From NCBI GenBank assembly GCA_026393275.1, contig JAPLAM010000040.1, forward strand, positions 29,301-93,300: a DNA stretch of 64,000 bases. Direction: 5' to 3'. The translations under genes and the position numbers were made by a program. How positions within the stretch are numbered: the stretch's first letter is position 1; each line of letters opens with the position of its first letter. The stretch comes from Arthrobacter sp. GTDB taxonomy: Bacteria > Actinomycetota > Actinomycetes > Actinomycetales > Micrococcaceae. A model generated the notes under the pieces. That model was not told the origin of the DNA. It searched no databases and saw only the letters and a program-made list of their open reading frames with translations. Below, piece after piece: positions 52,952 to 60,433 of the stretch.

Positions 52952-52971
52952 ATATCGACATCAGTCGATAC
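52952..52971. promoter_or_regulatory. ArsR-type operator 3 (arsA promoter)
   Basis: atatcga-catcag-tcgatac, with the same half-site as operator 1. It partly overlaps the -10 (TATGCT, minus) and lies between that and a TTCTGG-like -35, a typical repression position. Confidence 0.7.
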
Positions 52972-52995
52972 CCAGAAGCGGGCCGCCGTATAACG

Positions 52996-53027
52996 GCAGA
53001 ACCCCGGTCCGAGGACCGGGGTTCTGC
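52996..53027. terminator. Hairpin after tRNA-Leu
   Basis: gcagaaccccggtc/gaccggggttctgc, 14-bp stem, loop cgag. It starts almost at the end of the tRNA CCA (minus strand) and is the probable tRNA terminator, although no T-run follows. Confidence 0.6.
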
Positions 53028-53028
53028 A

Positions 53029-53113
53029 TGGTGCGCAAGGGGGGACTTGAACCCCCACGCCCGAAGGCACAGGAACCTAAATCCTGCGTGTCTGCCAATT
53101 TCACCACTCGCGC
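53029..53113 (-). tRNA. tRNA-Leu(UAG)
   Basis: 85 nt including an encoded CCA. The acceptor stem GCGCGAG pairs with CTTGCGC. The anticodon loop TTTAGGT, between stems CAGGA/TCCTG, gives anticodon UAG. A long variable arm (class II) is present, and the T loop is ggttcaagtcc. It lies at the border of the arsenic island and is a classic integration site type. Confidence 0.92.
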
Positions 53114-53215
53114 GCGGCGCCGTCGTGCATGGGATCAGTAGACCCCGACGGCGGATGCCAGGCTCCAGTCTACAGTTCGACTCCGCTGCGCGAAGCCGAG
53201 CCGAAGAGTGAGTCG

Positions 53216-53689
53216 CTAGGCATCAATCTTGAGGTCGCGGCGCAGTTTGGCGACGTGGCCGGTGGCACGCACGTTGTACTGCGCCATGGTGACTTTGCCG
53301 TCGGGACCCACCACCACGGTGGAACGGATGAGGCCCTCATAGCTGCGGCCGTAGTTCTTCTTCTCGCCCCACGCCGCGTATTCCTCCGCCACCGCGTGGT
53401 CGGGATCGGAGAGCAGCGGGAAGCTAAGTTCTTCGGCCGCTGCGAACTTGGCGAGTTTCTCGACGGGGTCGGGGGAGATGCCCACCACGTCATAGCCCGC
53501 CGCCTGCAGGGCCGCGAGCGAGTCGCGGAAGTCGCAGGCCTGCTTGGTGCACCCGGGCGTGGCTGCCGCGGGGTAGAAGTAGACCACGGTCTCGCGGCCG
53601 CGGAAGTCCTTCAGGCCGACTTCGCGTCCTGCCGAGTCCAGCAGGTGAAAGTCGGGGGCGGTGTCCCCGGGGACGAGTCGTTCAGGCAT
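53216..53689 (-). CDS. bcp: Thioredoxin-dependent peroxiredoxin (Bcp/PrxQ)
   Basis: A 157-aa peroxiredoxin reducing hydroperoxides. Peroxidatic Cys C47 in ATPGCTKQACDF with resolving Cys C52 (five residues on, PrxQ type). GLIRSTVVVGPDGKV near the C-terminus is typical. The ATG at 53689 has an aaggag site. Divergent from the MarR gene at 53775. Confidence 0.95.
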   Translation of the reverse strand: MPERLVPGDTAPDFHLLDSAGREVGLKDFRGRETVVYFYPAAATPGCTKQACDFRDSLAALQAAGYDVVGISPDPVEKLAKFAAAEELSFPLLSDPDHAVAEEYAAWGEKKNYGRSYEGLIRSTVVVGPDGKVTMAQYNVRATGHVAKLRRDLKIDA

Positions 53690-53761
53690 GATGATCTCCT
53701 TGACAAATTGACGCAAACCACTCTACGGAGTGCGGCGTCGGGCCACCAATCAGACAGTCGT

Positions 53762-53774
53762 TATACTCTTTGGT
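53762..53774 (+). promoter_or_regulatory. -10 box of leaderless MarR gene
   Basis: TATACT (53762-53767) is 7 nt before the ATG at 53775, so the transcript likely begins at the start codon. No -35 can be defined. Confidence 0.45.
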
Positions 53775-54266
53775 ATGCCTGATATGGATCGCTGGCCCAC
53801 TGGCCGCCTATTGTCCACGGCAGCACGCCTTGTAGAACACTCCTGGAACGAGAAGCTTGGGGCCATCGGCCTCACCCACGCAGGGGTCATCGCGATGGAA
53901 GTGCTCTCCGTTCAAGGACCCATGACCCAAGCGCAGCTGGCGCACCTGGTCAGGGTCCAAGCCCAGACCATGGGCAAGACACTCAGCAGGCTCGAAACCC
54001 ACGGCCACATCTCGCGGGAGCGCAGCGCCTCCGACCGCCGCAGCCACGTCGTGACGCTGACCGACCGCGGCCGCGAAGCCGTGCTTGAGGCCTCCGATAT
54101 GGAACGGTCGGTCCTTGCCGCCGCCTCGATTGACCCGGACTCACTCCGGCGCGAGCTGCAAGCCGTGGTCCGGGAACTGGCCAACCGGATTTCTTCCCCG
54201 GAAGGGAAGGCCATCGTCACCGCGGCCGACCCGGCCGTTCCCGCCGAGGCGACCAGCCTCAGTTAG
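53775..54266 (+). CDS. MarR-family regulator
   Basis: A 163-aa regulator: GVIAMEVLSVQGPMTQAQLAHLVRVQAQTMGKTLSRLETHGHISRE is a winged helix (recognition helix AQTMGKTLSRLE), with wing SDRRSHVVTLTD. It lacks cysteines at the usual OhrR sites; adjacency to bcp still suggests an oxidative or antibiotic stress role. The ATG is set by the -10 box; a second ATG is at 53784. Confidence 0.85.
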   Translation: MPDMDRWPTGRLLSTAARLVEHSWNEKLGAIGLTHAGVIAMEVLSVQGPMTQAQLAHLVRVQAQTMGKTLSRLETHGHISRERSASDRRSHVVTLTDRGREAVLEASDMERSVLAAASIDPDSLRRELQAVVRELANRISSPEGKAIVTAADPAVPAEATSLS

Positions 54267-54335
54267 GTCAACCGATACCGGGGCCCATCCGTGTCATGCT
54301 CGGGGACCCGCGGGGTGCTCACGTAGGGTTTTCCT

Positions 54336-54470
54336 ATGGAAACGGCGCCGCCGGCCGAGTTGGACGGTCAGACCTCGATCAACGAACTGCTCGACGAGCC
54401 GGTCGGGTCCACACCGATCCAGCTTGCGTTGCCGATCCACTTCCAGTGGTCCGCAGCCAGCCGCCCCTAG
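54336..54470 (+). CDS. Putative 44-aa small protein
   Basis: METAPPAELDGQTSINELLD starts a 44-residue acidic ORF. A TAGGGT box ends 6 nt before the ATG, exactly as in the other leaderless genes. GC-rich third positions agree with coding. No family known and no membrane segment. The proposed gene is too short to certify. Confidence 0.4.
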   Translation: METAPPAELDGQTSINELLDEPVGSTPIQLALPIHFQWSAASRP

Positions 54471-54546
54471 GAGTTGGCCGCCCAGAGCCGGCCGGGTGTC
54501 CGCGGAAATCCCCTCACCCGGATGCCGGGAACGTAGTATGTCGAGG

Positions 54547-55101
54547 ATGAGAACGCGTAGGAGTGCCGGCAGCGCTGTCACTGCCTTGGTCGCCCTTGCC
54601 ATCACCGCCGTCGCCGTCGCGGCTCCAGCCGCTGCCGAACCCTGCGGTCCGGTGGTGCTGGTTCCCTTGGGCTGGTGCCAGCCCTCGGCCACGCCCGCCC
54701 CCACGCCGTCGAGTACACCCAAGCCCTCGCCCACACGTCCGGGAACACCGCCGGCGCCGCCGACAGCGCCCGCGCCGGCGCTTCCGCCTGCCCCGGCTCC
54801 CGGCCCGGCGGAGCCACCTCCTGGCCCTGCTGTAATCCCTGCCGGAGTACAGGCGCCAGCCGGCCCCCTGCCCGGAGCTGCAGCTGCCGTGCCGCCATCT
54901 TCTACCGGCACGACGACGGCGGCGTCCGCCGTCCCCTCGACGCCTCCCGCCGCGCAGGCGGCAGACGCCGCAGGGGCCACCGGACCCACGGCTGCCACCG
55001 GGGGCGGAACAATAGCCGGTGCGGTCCTGCTGACCCTCGGCGGGCTGCTGGTCTCGGTCGCCGCGCTCCTGGGCCTTCGGCGGCGGGAACCGCTTCCCTA
55101 A
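54547..55101 (+). CDS. Pro-rich cell-surface protein with C-terminal membrane anchor
   Basis: A 184-aa protein with an N-terminal signal peptide (ALVALAITAVAVAAPAAAE), two cysteines soon after cleavage (EPCGPVVLVPLGWCQ), then about 100 residues rich in Pro/Ala/Thr, a C-terminal hydrophobic helix and a short RRRE tail that stops transfer. No LPxTG motif. ATG at 54547 is preferred over 54538 because TAGTAT lies 7 nt before it. It is likely surface-exposed; no family assigned. Confidence 0.72.
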   Translation: MRTRRSAGSAVTALVALAITAVAVAAPAAAEPCGPVVLVPLGWCQPSATPAPTPSSTPKPSPTRPGTPPAPPTAPAPALPPAPAPGPAEPPPGPAVIPAGVQAPAGPLPGAAAAVPPSSTGTTTAASAVPSTPPAAQAADAAGATGPTAATGGGTIAGAVLLTLGGLLVSVAALLGLRRREPLP

Positions 55102-55153
55102 ACGTGCAAGTTTGCTTTTCCTGACTACCCGGCACCTTGAAAGAGAGACTCCA

Positions 55154-56266
55154 ATGCCTGACCTCCGCGACGGACTGCCGCCGATCTGGGCGGACGGACT
55201 CGGCCGTGCCAGCCTCCGCTCCCTTCAGGCACTCACCGTAGCCGCCCTCGTTTGGGCGATCGTCTGGGCCGCGACCAGGGTGCCTCTGGTCTTGATTCCG
55301 GTCCTGATCGCGTTGATTCTTGCCGCCGCGATCGCGCCGCTGGTCCGCTGGCTCACGGGCCACTCCTGGCCGCGTGCGCTCGCCGTCGTCGCTGCCTTCC
55401 TGGCAATCCTGGCCGTCTTCGGCGGCGTCATTACCGGCATCGTGTTCCTCGTCCGGGCGCAGTCCAAGGACCTTGTCGCCAAGTTCACGGTAGGCATTGA
55501 CCGGCTTCATGCGTTCCTGAACAGCGGGCCGGTCCCGGTCAGCGACACGCAGATCGTGAGTATCCGCGAGTCGGTCCAGAGGTTCTTCACCTCCAGCTCC
55601 TTCGGCACCGAGGCACTCACCGGGGCCCGCACCGTCGGGGAAATCCTTGCCGGCATGATCCTCATGGCCGTCACCTTGTTCTTCTTCCTCAAAGACGGTG
55701 CCAAGATCCGTGCCTTCGTGATCGGTTTCCTGCCCGTGCGGCACCGGGGCAAAGCGCACCTGGCCGCCGAGCGCAGCGCCGTGGTCCTGGGCGGCTACGT
55801 CCGCGGCACAGCGCTAATTGCCGCCACCGACGGGCTTGTCGTTGGGATCGCTCTGGCCATCCTGGGCGTGCCCCTCGCGCTCCCGCTGGGTGCCTTCGTC
55901 TTCATCGGCGGGTTCATTCCGATCGTCGGCGCGACGGCGGCTGGCACCCTCGCCGTCGGCGTCGCGCTGATTTCCAACGGCCCCGTGACCGCGATCGTGG
56001 TCCTCGCGGTGGTGGTCGGAGCGAACCAGCTCGAGCACCACTTCCTCCAACCGGTCCTGATGGGCAAGGTGCTCAGGATCCACGGACTCGCCATCCTGCT
56101 CGCGCTGGCCGCCGGCACGATCCTCGCCGGAATCGTCGGCGCCCTGCTGGCGGTCCCGCTGACCGCCGTCGGCTGGACGATGATCAAGACGTGGTCAGGA
56201 CGGGGCGCAGTCGGCGAACAGGGACCGGCAGACGAACAAGGAGAAATAGCGGCTCCTGACGCGTGA
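55154..56266 (+). CDS. AI-2E family transporter (TqsA/YdiK-like)
   Basis: A 370-aa protein with about eight hydrophobic helices of the AI-2E family: PVLIALILAAAIAPLVRWL near the N-terminus, LKDGAKIRAFV and the C-terminal GANQLEHHFLQPVLMGK-AVRIHGLAIL-like block (HHFLQPVLMGKVLRIHG). The family may export a signalling molecule or act in H+/Na+ antiport; no substrate is assigned. The ATG has a gaaagag ribosome site. Confidence 0.88.
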   Translation: MPDLRDGLPPIWADGLGRASLRSLQALTVAALVWAIVWAATRVPLVLIPVLIALILAAAIAPLVRWLTGHSWPRALAVVAAFLAILAVFGGVITGIVFLVRAQSKDLVAKFTVGIDRLHAFLNSGPVPVSDTQIVSIRESVQRFFTSSSFGTEALTGARTVGEILAGMILMAVTLFFFLKDGAKIRAFVIGFLPVRHRGKAHLAAERSAVVLGGYVRGTALIAATDGLVVGIALAILGVPLALPLGAFVFIGGFIPIVGATAAGTLAVGVALISNGPVTAIVVLAVVVGANQLEHHFLQPVLMGKVLRIHGLAILLALAAGTILAGIVGALLAVPLTAVGWTMIKTWSGRGAVGEQGPADEQGEIAAPDA

Positions 56267-56300
56267 CGCCGTCGCCGAGCGACCGTCCCACGGGTGTCCT

Positions 56301-56480
56301 TCAGGCGCGGAGTGCGTCCATTGCCCGGGCCGCGGCCTGCATGCTCCTCCAGCCGCGCAGCGCGGCCGCGGATGTCCGGGTCTCGGGGCCGGCACCCTTG
56401 TGCTGCAGGATGGCCACCAGGGTAGCGTTGACGACGTCCTCGCGGAGCTCTGCCTGCCATGCACTGCCGATGTTCGGCAT
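56301..56480 (-). CDS. Putative small protein (about 59 aa)
   Basis: MPNIGSAWQAELREDVVNAT... with strongly G/C-rich third positions, Ala-rich helical content (AAALRGWRSMQAAARAMDAL) and no cysteine. It may start at ATG 56480 or GTG 56483/56489. No ribosome site or -10 box stands out, so a chance ORF is possible. Confidence 0.35.
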   Translation of the reverse strand: MPNIGSAWQAELREDVVNATLVAILQHKGAGPETRTSAAALRGWRSMQAAARAMDALRA

Positions 56481-56540
56481 CACGGGCACCCGGGCGCGGA
56501 CGGACCGGCCTCCACCGCAGAACCGTTCAACTCGGCACCG

Positions 56541-56748
56541 CTGCCGCGACGCATACTCCGACGACGGCGGTCGACGCCACCTCGGTGTCCACCGCGCTGA
56601 AGACCAAAGTCCCCTCCATCACCGCGGTAACGTCCGTCACTGAGGTGCTGGACTCAAACAAGCCCTGGACGGCACGACCCTGCTGCGTGTCAGCGGCACG
56701 CTCAGCCCGAGCGTGAACGACCAATACACCGCCGCCTTCGGCAAATAA
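56541..56748 (+). pseudogene. Frameshifted 3' remnant of a secreted-type protein gene
   Basis: Bases 56541-56670 encode ATHTPTTAVDATSVSTALK in one frame, up to EVLDSNK. Bases 56661-56748 encode ALDGTTLLRVSGTLSPSVN and ending in NDQYTAAFGK and TAA in another frame. The two frames form one natural protein end if a base is gained or lost near 56660. The 5' part is not visible. Confidence 0.4.
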
Positions 56749-56761
56749 CCCCAGACGCGGG

Positions 56762-56799
56762 AAAGCCCGGACGCCCCGCACCGGGCGGCCGGGCTTTTT
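56762..56799. terminator. Intrinsic terminator
   Basis: aaagcccgg/ccgggctttt stem with T5 on the plus strand and an AAA on the other side, so it can work in both directions. It follows the pseudogene remnant. Between here and 56986 no gene is supported; a 26-codon minus ORF (56820-56899, MAGKKDKSGGF) is too short to judge. Confidence 0.8.
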
Positions 56800-56986
56800 G
56801 GTACGCGGTGGATCCGGTCAGGAGGCCTCGGTGGTTTCGCCGTTCGCGGCCCTGAGGCAGGACCGAAACCCGCCGGACTTGTCCTTCTTGCCTGCCATGG
56901 GCGCTTCTTGGTTTGATCCGCGGGATACGGCGACCGCTTAGGTGACACACTGCCGGCGGCCCACGGCGGGATCGGGAATGTCGGAA

Positions 56987-57499
56987 TTATGGCGCCAGAA
57001 GCTGGCAGACGTCCGTTATGGTGCCCGGGCCGGTGAGTCCACCGTTCGGGTAATCCGGGGCGTTCAAAGTCCAGGTCACCTTTCCGACGGTGAGGAATAT
57101 GCCGCCCGGATAGTCTCCGTGTTTTGGATCGGTGATCATGTTTCTTCCCGTCCCTGTGTAGACGAAGTCAACGATGTTCAGGTCGAGACCCATCTTGATG
57201 GTCCCGTTGAGAGAGTAGTGCAGGACTTTTGATGCCGGGGCCGGACCCGTGAGGGTGGCGGTGCCGGCCGCTCCTACGTTCTTGAAGAATTTCAGAAACG
57301 TTTGGCCAGCGTGGTCGTGGACGGACTGGTCAATCACCTTGGCCTTGCCCGTGTACACAGCGTCAACCTGAAAGCCGGGGCAGTCGAGAGTTTCCGTTGT
57401 CCGGTCATTGGGCGTCGGGGGCGCTGCGACGGCGGCGCCCGTCCCTGCGAAAAGTCCGATTCCGACGGCGAGGGCGATGGGTGCGAGTGCGCGTTTCAT
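56987..57499 (-). CDS. Secreted hypothetical protein
   Basis: A 170-aa protein with a clear signal peptide ending AGTGAAVAA near residue 26. The mature part has two cysteines (LDCPGF and TDVCQLL) that may form a disulfide, and is beta-rich with conserved HYSLNGTIKMGLDLNIVDFVYTGTGRN and PGGIFLTVGKVTWTL segments. An aaggag site precedes the ATG. It resembles secreted actinobacterial unknown proteins; no function assigned. Confidence 0.82.
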   Translation of the reverse strand: MKRALAPIALAVGIGLFAGTGAAVAAPPTPNDRTTETLDCPGFQVDAVYTGKAKVIDQSVHDHAGQTFLKFFKNVGAAGTATLTGPAPASKVLHYSLNGTIKMGLDLNIVDFVYTGTGRNMITDPKHGDYPGGIFLTVGKVTWTLNAPDYPNGGLTGPGTITDVCQLLAP

Positions 57500-57924
57500 G
57501 AGTTGCTCCTTCGTTGATGGCGAAAAAGTCCCCCCATGGGTACGGGATAGTCCCTGACGTCAACGTTCGCGGATCATAGGCCCGCGTCGCGGCGCCAACA
57601 AGCGTAGGCGGCACTTGCCCGGCGAAGGGTCGGTCCTTCAAGGCGTCGATCCCCGGTGTCCCCACGGAACCACTGGGGGATGCCGGAGGGCGGCGATGGT
57701 GGGCCGCCGCACACAGGACGGGCAGCAACGCGCCACCGACGGAACTCGGGCCCCTGCCCTCGACATCGTCGACCGCGAACGCTCCGTCCACGCTGCTAGC
57801 CCTGCCTTTCAGGCCCTGAACGAGGAGTTCGCTATCTGGTTTCATTCCATCGGTTGCCCATGCGTGCGGAAGAACGTCGGAATAAATAGCCCGTAAATAG
57901 CCCATCGGGTGGATCTGGGTAAAA
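57500..57924. other. Gene-poor gap
   Basis: No convincing gene. A tandem aaatagccc/aaatagccc (near 57884-57905) is present. The frames here lack start signals and family features. Possibly decayed sequence. Confidence 0.5.
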
Positions 57925-57970
57925 GAAAACCCCGCCTTCACGGCCTTTGGCCAGAAAAGACGGGGTTTTC
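57925..57970 (-). terminator. tRNA-Lys terminator
   Basis: Stem gaaaaccccg.c/tct pairing with cggggttttc, 57925-57970, read on the minus strand, ending in T-rich cttttacc. It directly follows the tRNA. Confidence 0.75.
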
Positions 57971-57972
57971 GT

Positions 57973-58048
57973 TGGTGCACCCCCCGGGACTCGAACCCGG
58001 AACCCATTGATTAAGAGTCAATTGCTCTGCCAGTTGAGCTAGAGGTGC
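57973..58048 (-). tRNA. tRNA-Lys(CUU)
   Basis: 76 nt with an encoded CCA. The acceptor GCACCTC pairs with GGGGTGC, D-arm tagctcaactggcagagc, anticodon loop CTCTTAA gives CUU, and the T arm ccgggttcgagtcccgg. Confidence 0.95.
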
Positions 58049-58163
58049 AGCTGTTGTTTCCGTTCCCCGGGCTTTTTATTTCCCGCGGTGTTCTCCGCAA
58101 CGACATGAAACTCTACACGAGTTTGGGCGGAGTGTGAAATCGGCCCTGGAGACTGCGGCGAGC

Positions 58164-59267
58164 CTACCGGTGCAGGCTCAAAACCAGCACAAAATCGGGG
58201 TTCTGGCCGTTGCTGAGAGCCCACAGGCGGCCGTCCGGGGCGAGCGAAACGTCGCGGATCCGGCCGTACTCGCCTGTGAAATAGGCCACAGGAGCACCGG
58301 CAAAGTCACCGCGCAGCGGAACTGCCCAGAGGCGCTGGCCCCGAAGAGCACCGAGGTACGCAGTGTCACCAACAATCTGGAGACCGCTGGGCGAGGATTC
58401 CGCCGTCGACGGCCACACCACCTTGGCGTCCAGGAACCCGGCGCGGTGCGGCGCGCCCGTCACCTCCGGCCAGCCGTAGTTGCCGCCGGGGACGATCAGG
58501 TTCAGTTCGTCGTCCACGTCCGGGCCGAATTCGCTCGCCCACAGCCTTCCCGCGCTGTCCCAGGCGAGGCCCTGGACGTTCCGGTGCCCCAGGCTGTAGA
58601 CGGGGTTCTCGCCGAAGGGATTGCCGGGGGCGGGTTTCCCTTCGGGGGTGAGACGGAGAATCTTGCCGCCCAGGGCGTTCGGGTCCTGCGGCTGGTCGCG
58701 GCGCTGGGAATCGCCGGTGCCGACATAGAGACAGCCGTCCGGGCCGAAGCGGATCCGGCCGCCGTTGTGCGTAGAGGCCTTGGGGATCCCGGTGAAGATG
58801 ATGTCGGGGGCTCCCAGGGCGAGCCGTCCGCCGCTGCCGTCGAGCCGGAAGCGGCCAATCCGGTTGTCGGTCTGGCCGGTGAAATAGGCGTACAGGTACC
58901 GGTCTGTCGCGAAGTCCGGGGACAGCGCCAGCCCCAGAAGGCCGCCTTCTCCGCCGGGGACGACGTCGGGCACCTTGCCCACCGTGCCCGCCGGGCCCCT
59001 GCCGCCCGGCGGCACAAACTTCAGCAGGGCGCTATCCCGTTCCGAGATGAGCGCCGTGCCGTCCGGAAGGAAGACCGTCGACCAAGGCAACGTGAGCCCG
59101 GCGTCGATGCGGGCAGCGACCGTGGGCGTCTCCGGGCCGGCCTGGCTGCTGCTGGCAGAAGGGGCGGCGGTGGGGCTACCGGTACAGGCCGCCACTGCCA
59201 GGAACACGGCAGCCACCGCGGCCAACCGGGCGCCCTTGGCGGCCCGCCGCGGCGACTGCCGAAGCAC
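58164..59267 (-). CDS. PQQ-dependent sugar dehydrogenase-like lipoprotein (YliI/Asd type)
   Basis: A 367-aa beta-propeller of the glucose/sorbosone dehydrogenase family. The lipobox LAVAAC near residue 28, then LPWSTVFLPDGTALISERD, GGEGGLLGLALSPDF and the PQQ/calcium-site region HNGGRIRFGPDGCLYVGTGD, and HRNVQGLAWD. It would oxidise aldose sugars outside the membrane. The GTG start follows the previous gene's stop by 2 nt, so it is coupled to it. Confidence 0.9.
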   Translation of the reverse strand: MLRQSPRRAAKGARLAAVAAVFLAVAACTGSPTAAPSASSSQAGPETPTVAARIDAGLTLPWSTVFLPDGTALISERDSALLKFVPPGGRGPAGTVGKVPDVVPGGEGGLLGLALSPDFATDRYLYAYFTGQTDNRIGRFRLDGSGGRLALGAPDIIFTGIPKASTHNGGRIRFGPDGCLYVGTGDSQRRDQPQDPNALGGKILRLTPEGKPAPGNPFGENPVYSLGHRNVQGLAWDSAGRLWASEFGPDVDDELNLIVPGGNYGWPEVTGAPHRAGFLDAKVVWPSTAESSPSGLQIVGDTAYLGALRGQRLWAVPLRGDFAGAPVAYFTGEYGRIRDVSLAPDGRLWALSNGQNPDFVLVLSLHR

Positions 59268-59269
59268 GG

Positions 59270-60328
59270 CTACAGCCGTGAACGGCGCGGCGGACGGAAG
59301 CCCGCCGCCTCGGCGTGGGCCGGGGAAAGGAACCAGACCTCGGCACGGGTTTCCTCATACGACGGGCTGGTCTCATCGTGGTAGATCATCGACGAGGCAT
59401 TCCCCTTGACGGTGAACCCCTCCGGTCCGCTGCCATCGGGGGCCGGCGCCGCGGACCCCTCGCCGTACGGGTGCTCCACGGCCAAATGCCCGGCCGGCGC
59501 CGCGGAATGGCTCGCGACGCCCTCGGAGGCTGCCACCGAGGATGCGGTCTGTGCCGTCTCCGCCTCCGCAGCCTCGGCCGCCGCGGATTCCGCGCCGGGA
59601 AGGGTGGGGGCGTGCGGCTCGGTGTATTCAGGATGGTGCTGCGGGGTGTGTTCCGCGGGATGCTGCGCCGGTTCGGCCGCGGCTGCAGGCCCGGTGGCAG
59701 ACAGCGGTGCGGACGCCTCGGTCGGGACGGTTGCGCCCGGCAGGGACGTTGCGGTGTCCGCAGGTTCTCCTAGGCCGGCGGCCTGGGCATCGTCGGCTGC
59801 GTGTGCGGCGTGGGCCCCGCGGGGAACGTCGTGGTGCGTGGTGGCCTGCGGCTCGGCCGGTGGCGTTTCCGACCACTGGGTCTCCCATTCGCCACCGCCC
59901 GCGGGCGCTTCGCCCGCCGGCGCACTGACGTCCGCGGCGCTCGCTGCCGTGCTCTCTGAGACCCCGCCGGCCGGGACGTCGGCCGGGACGTCGGGCGTTG
60001 CTGCAACCGCGACGTCGGGCGTTGCTGCAACTGCGTCGTCGGCCGCGCGGTCCTCGGCAGTCGTCGGTGGGACCGGCTCGGCGTTGCCGAAGCCGGCGGC
60101 GGACGGGAGGCCCGTCGTGGCGGCCGCGACGGCGGAGGCGGCGGCGCTCCCGCCGGACAGGGCGCCGTCGTGCCTTTCCCGGGCTGGAGGAGCCTGTGGT
60201 GAGGCAGCGGATCCGGACCCGGTGGACGTCGACTTTCCGGCGCCACCGCGGGAGTTGTTGCGGTTCAGCAGCCACCATACGATGGCGACAATCACCACGA
60301 TCACGATGAGCCAGATAATCCAATCCAT
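59270..60328 (-). CDS. Membrane-anchored sunset-domain protein
   Basis: A 352-aa protein. One N-terminal membrane helix (IIWLIVIVVIVAIVWWLL), then about 270 low-complexity residues rich in Ala/Pro/Glu/Thr/His, and a C-terminal domain (GFTVKGNASSMIYHDETSPS to AEVWFLSPAHAEAAGFRPP). The C-terminus matches the small sunset domain that is also attached to ribosomal protein L17 and secreted proteins in actinobacteria. An aaggat site precedes the ATG. Probably cytoplasm-facing or surface-exposed; function unknown. Confidence 0.8.
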   Translation of the reverse strand: MDWIIWLIVIVVIVAIVWWLLNRNNSRGGAGKSTSTGSGSAASPQAPPARERHDGALSGGSAAASAVAAATTGLPSAAGFGNAEPVPPTTAEDRAADDAVAATPDVAVAATPDVPADVPAGGVSESTAASAADVSAPAGEAPAGGGEWETQWSETPPAEPQATTHHDVPRGAHAAHAADDAQAAGLGEPADTATSLPGATVPTEASAPLSATGPAAAAEPAQHPAEHTPQHHPEYTEPHAPTLPGAESAAAEAAEAETAQTASSVAASEGVASHSAAPAGHLAVEHPYGEGSAAPAPDGSGPEGFTVKGNASSMIYHDETSPSYEETRAEVWFLSPAHAEAAGFRPPRRSRL

Positions 60329-60433
60329 GGCCGAATCCTTCTGTCCAGGCGGCAGGGTTGCCGATGCTTGACGTTACGTCCGGCCCGTCGCGGCTGTCCA
60401 TAGTTCCGGACCCGCCCCGTGTAGCCTCGCTTC

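Noticed and set aside
54294..54998. Minus-strand Gly/Ala-rich frame opposite the Pro-rich surface protein
   Set aside because: Mirror image of a low-complexity Pro/Ala stretch; no start signal or motif.
57405..58007. Minus-strand frame covering the gap and tRNA-Lys region
   Set aside because: It crosses a tRNA and a terminator and has no family resemblance.
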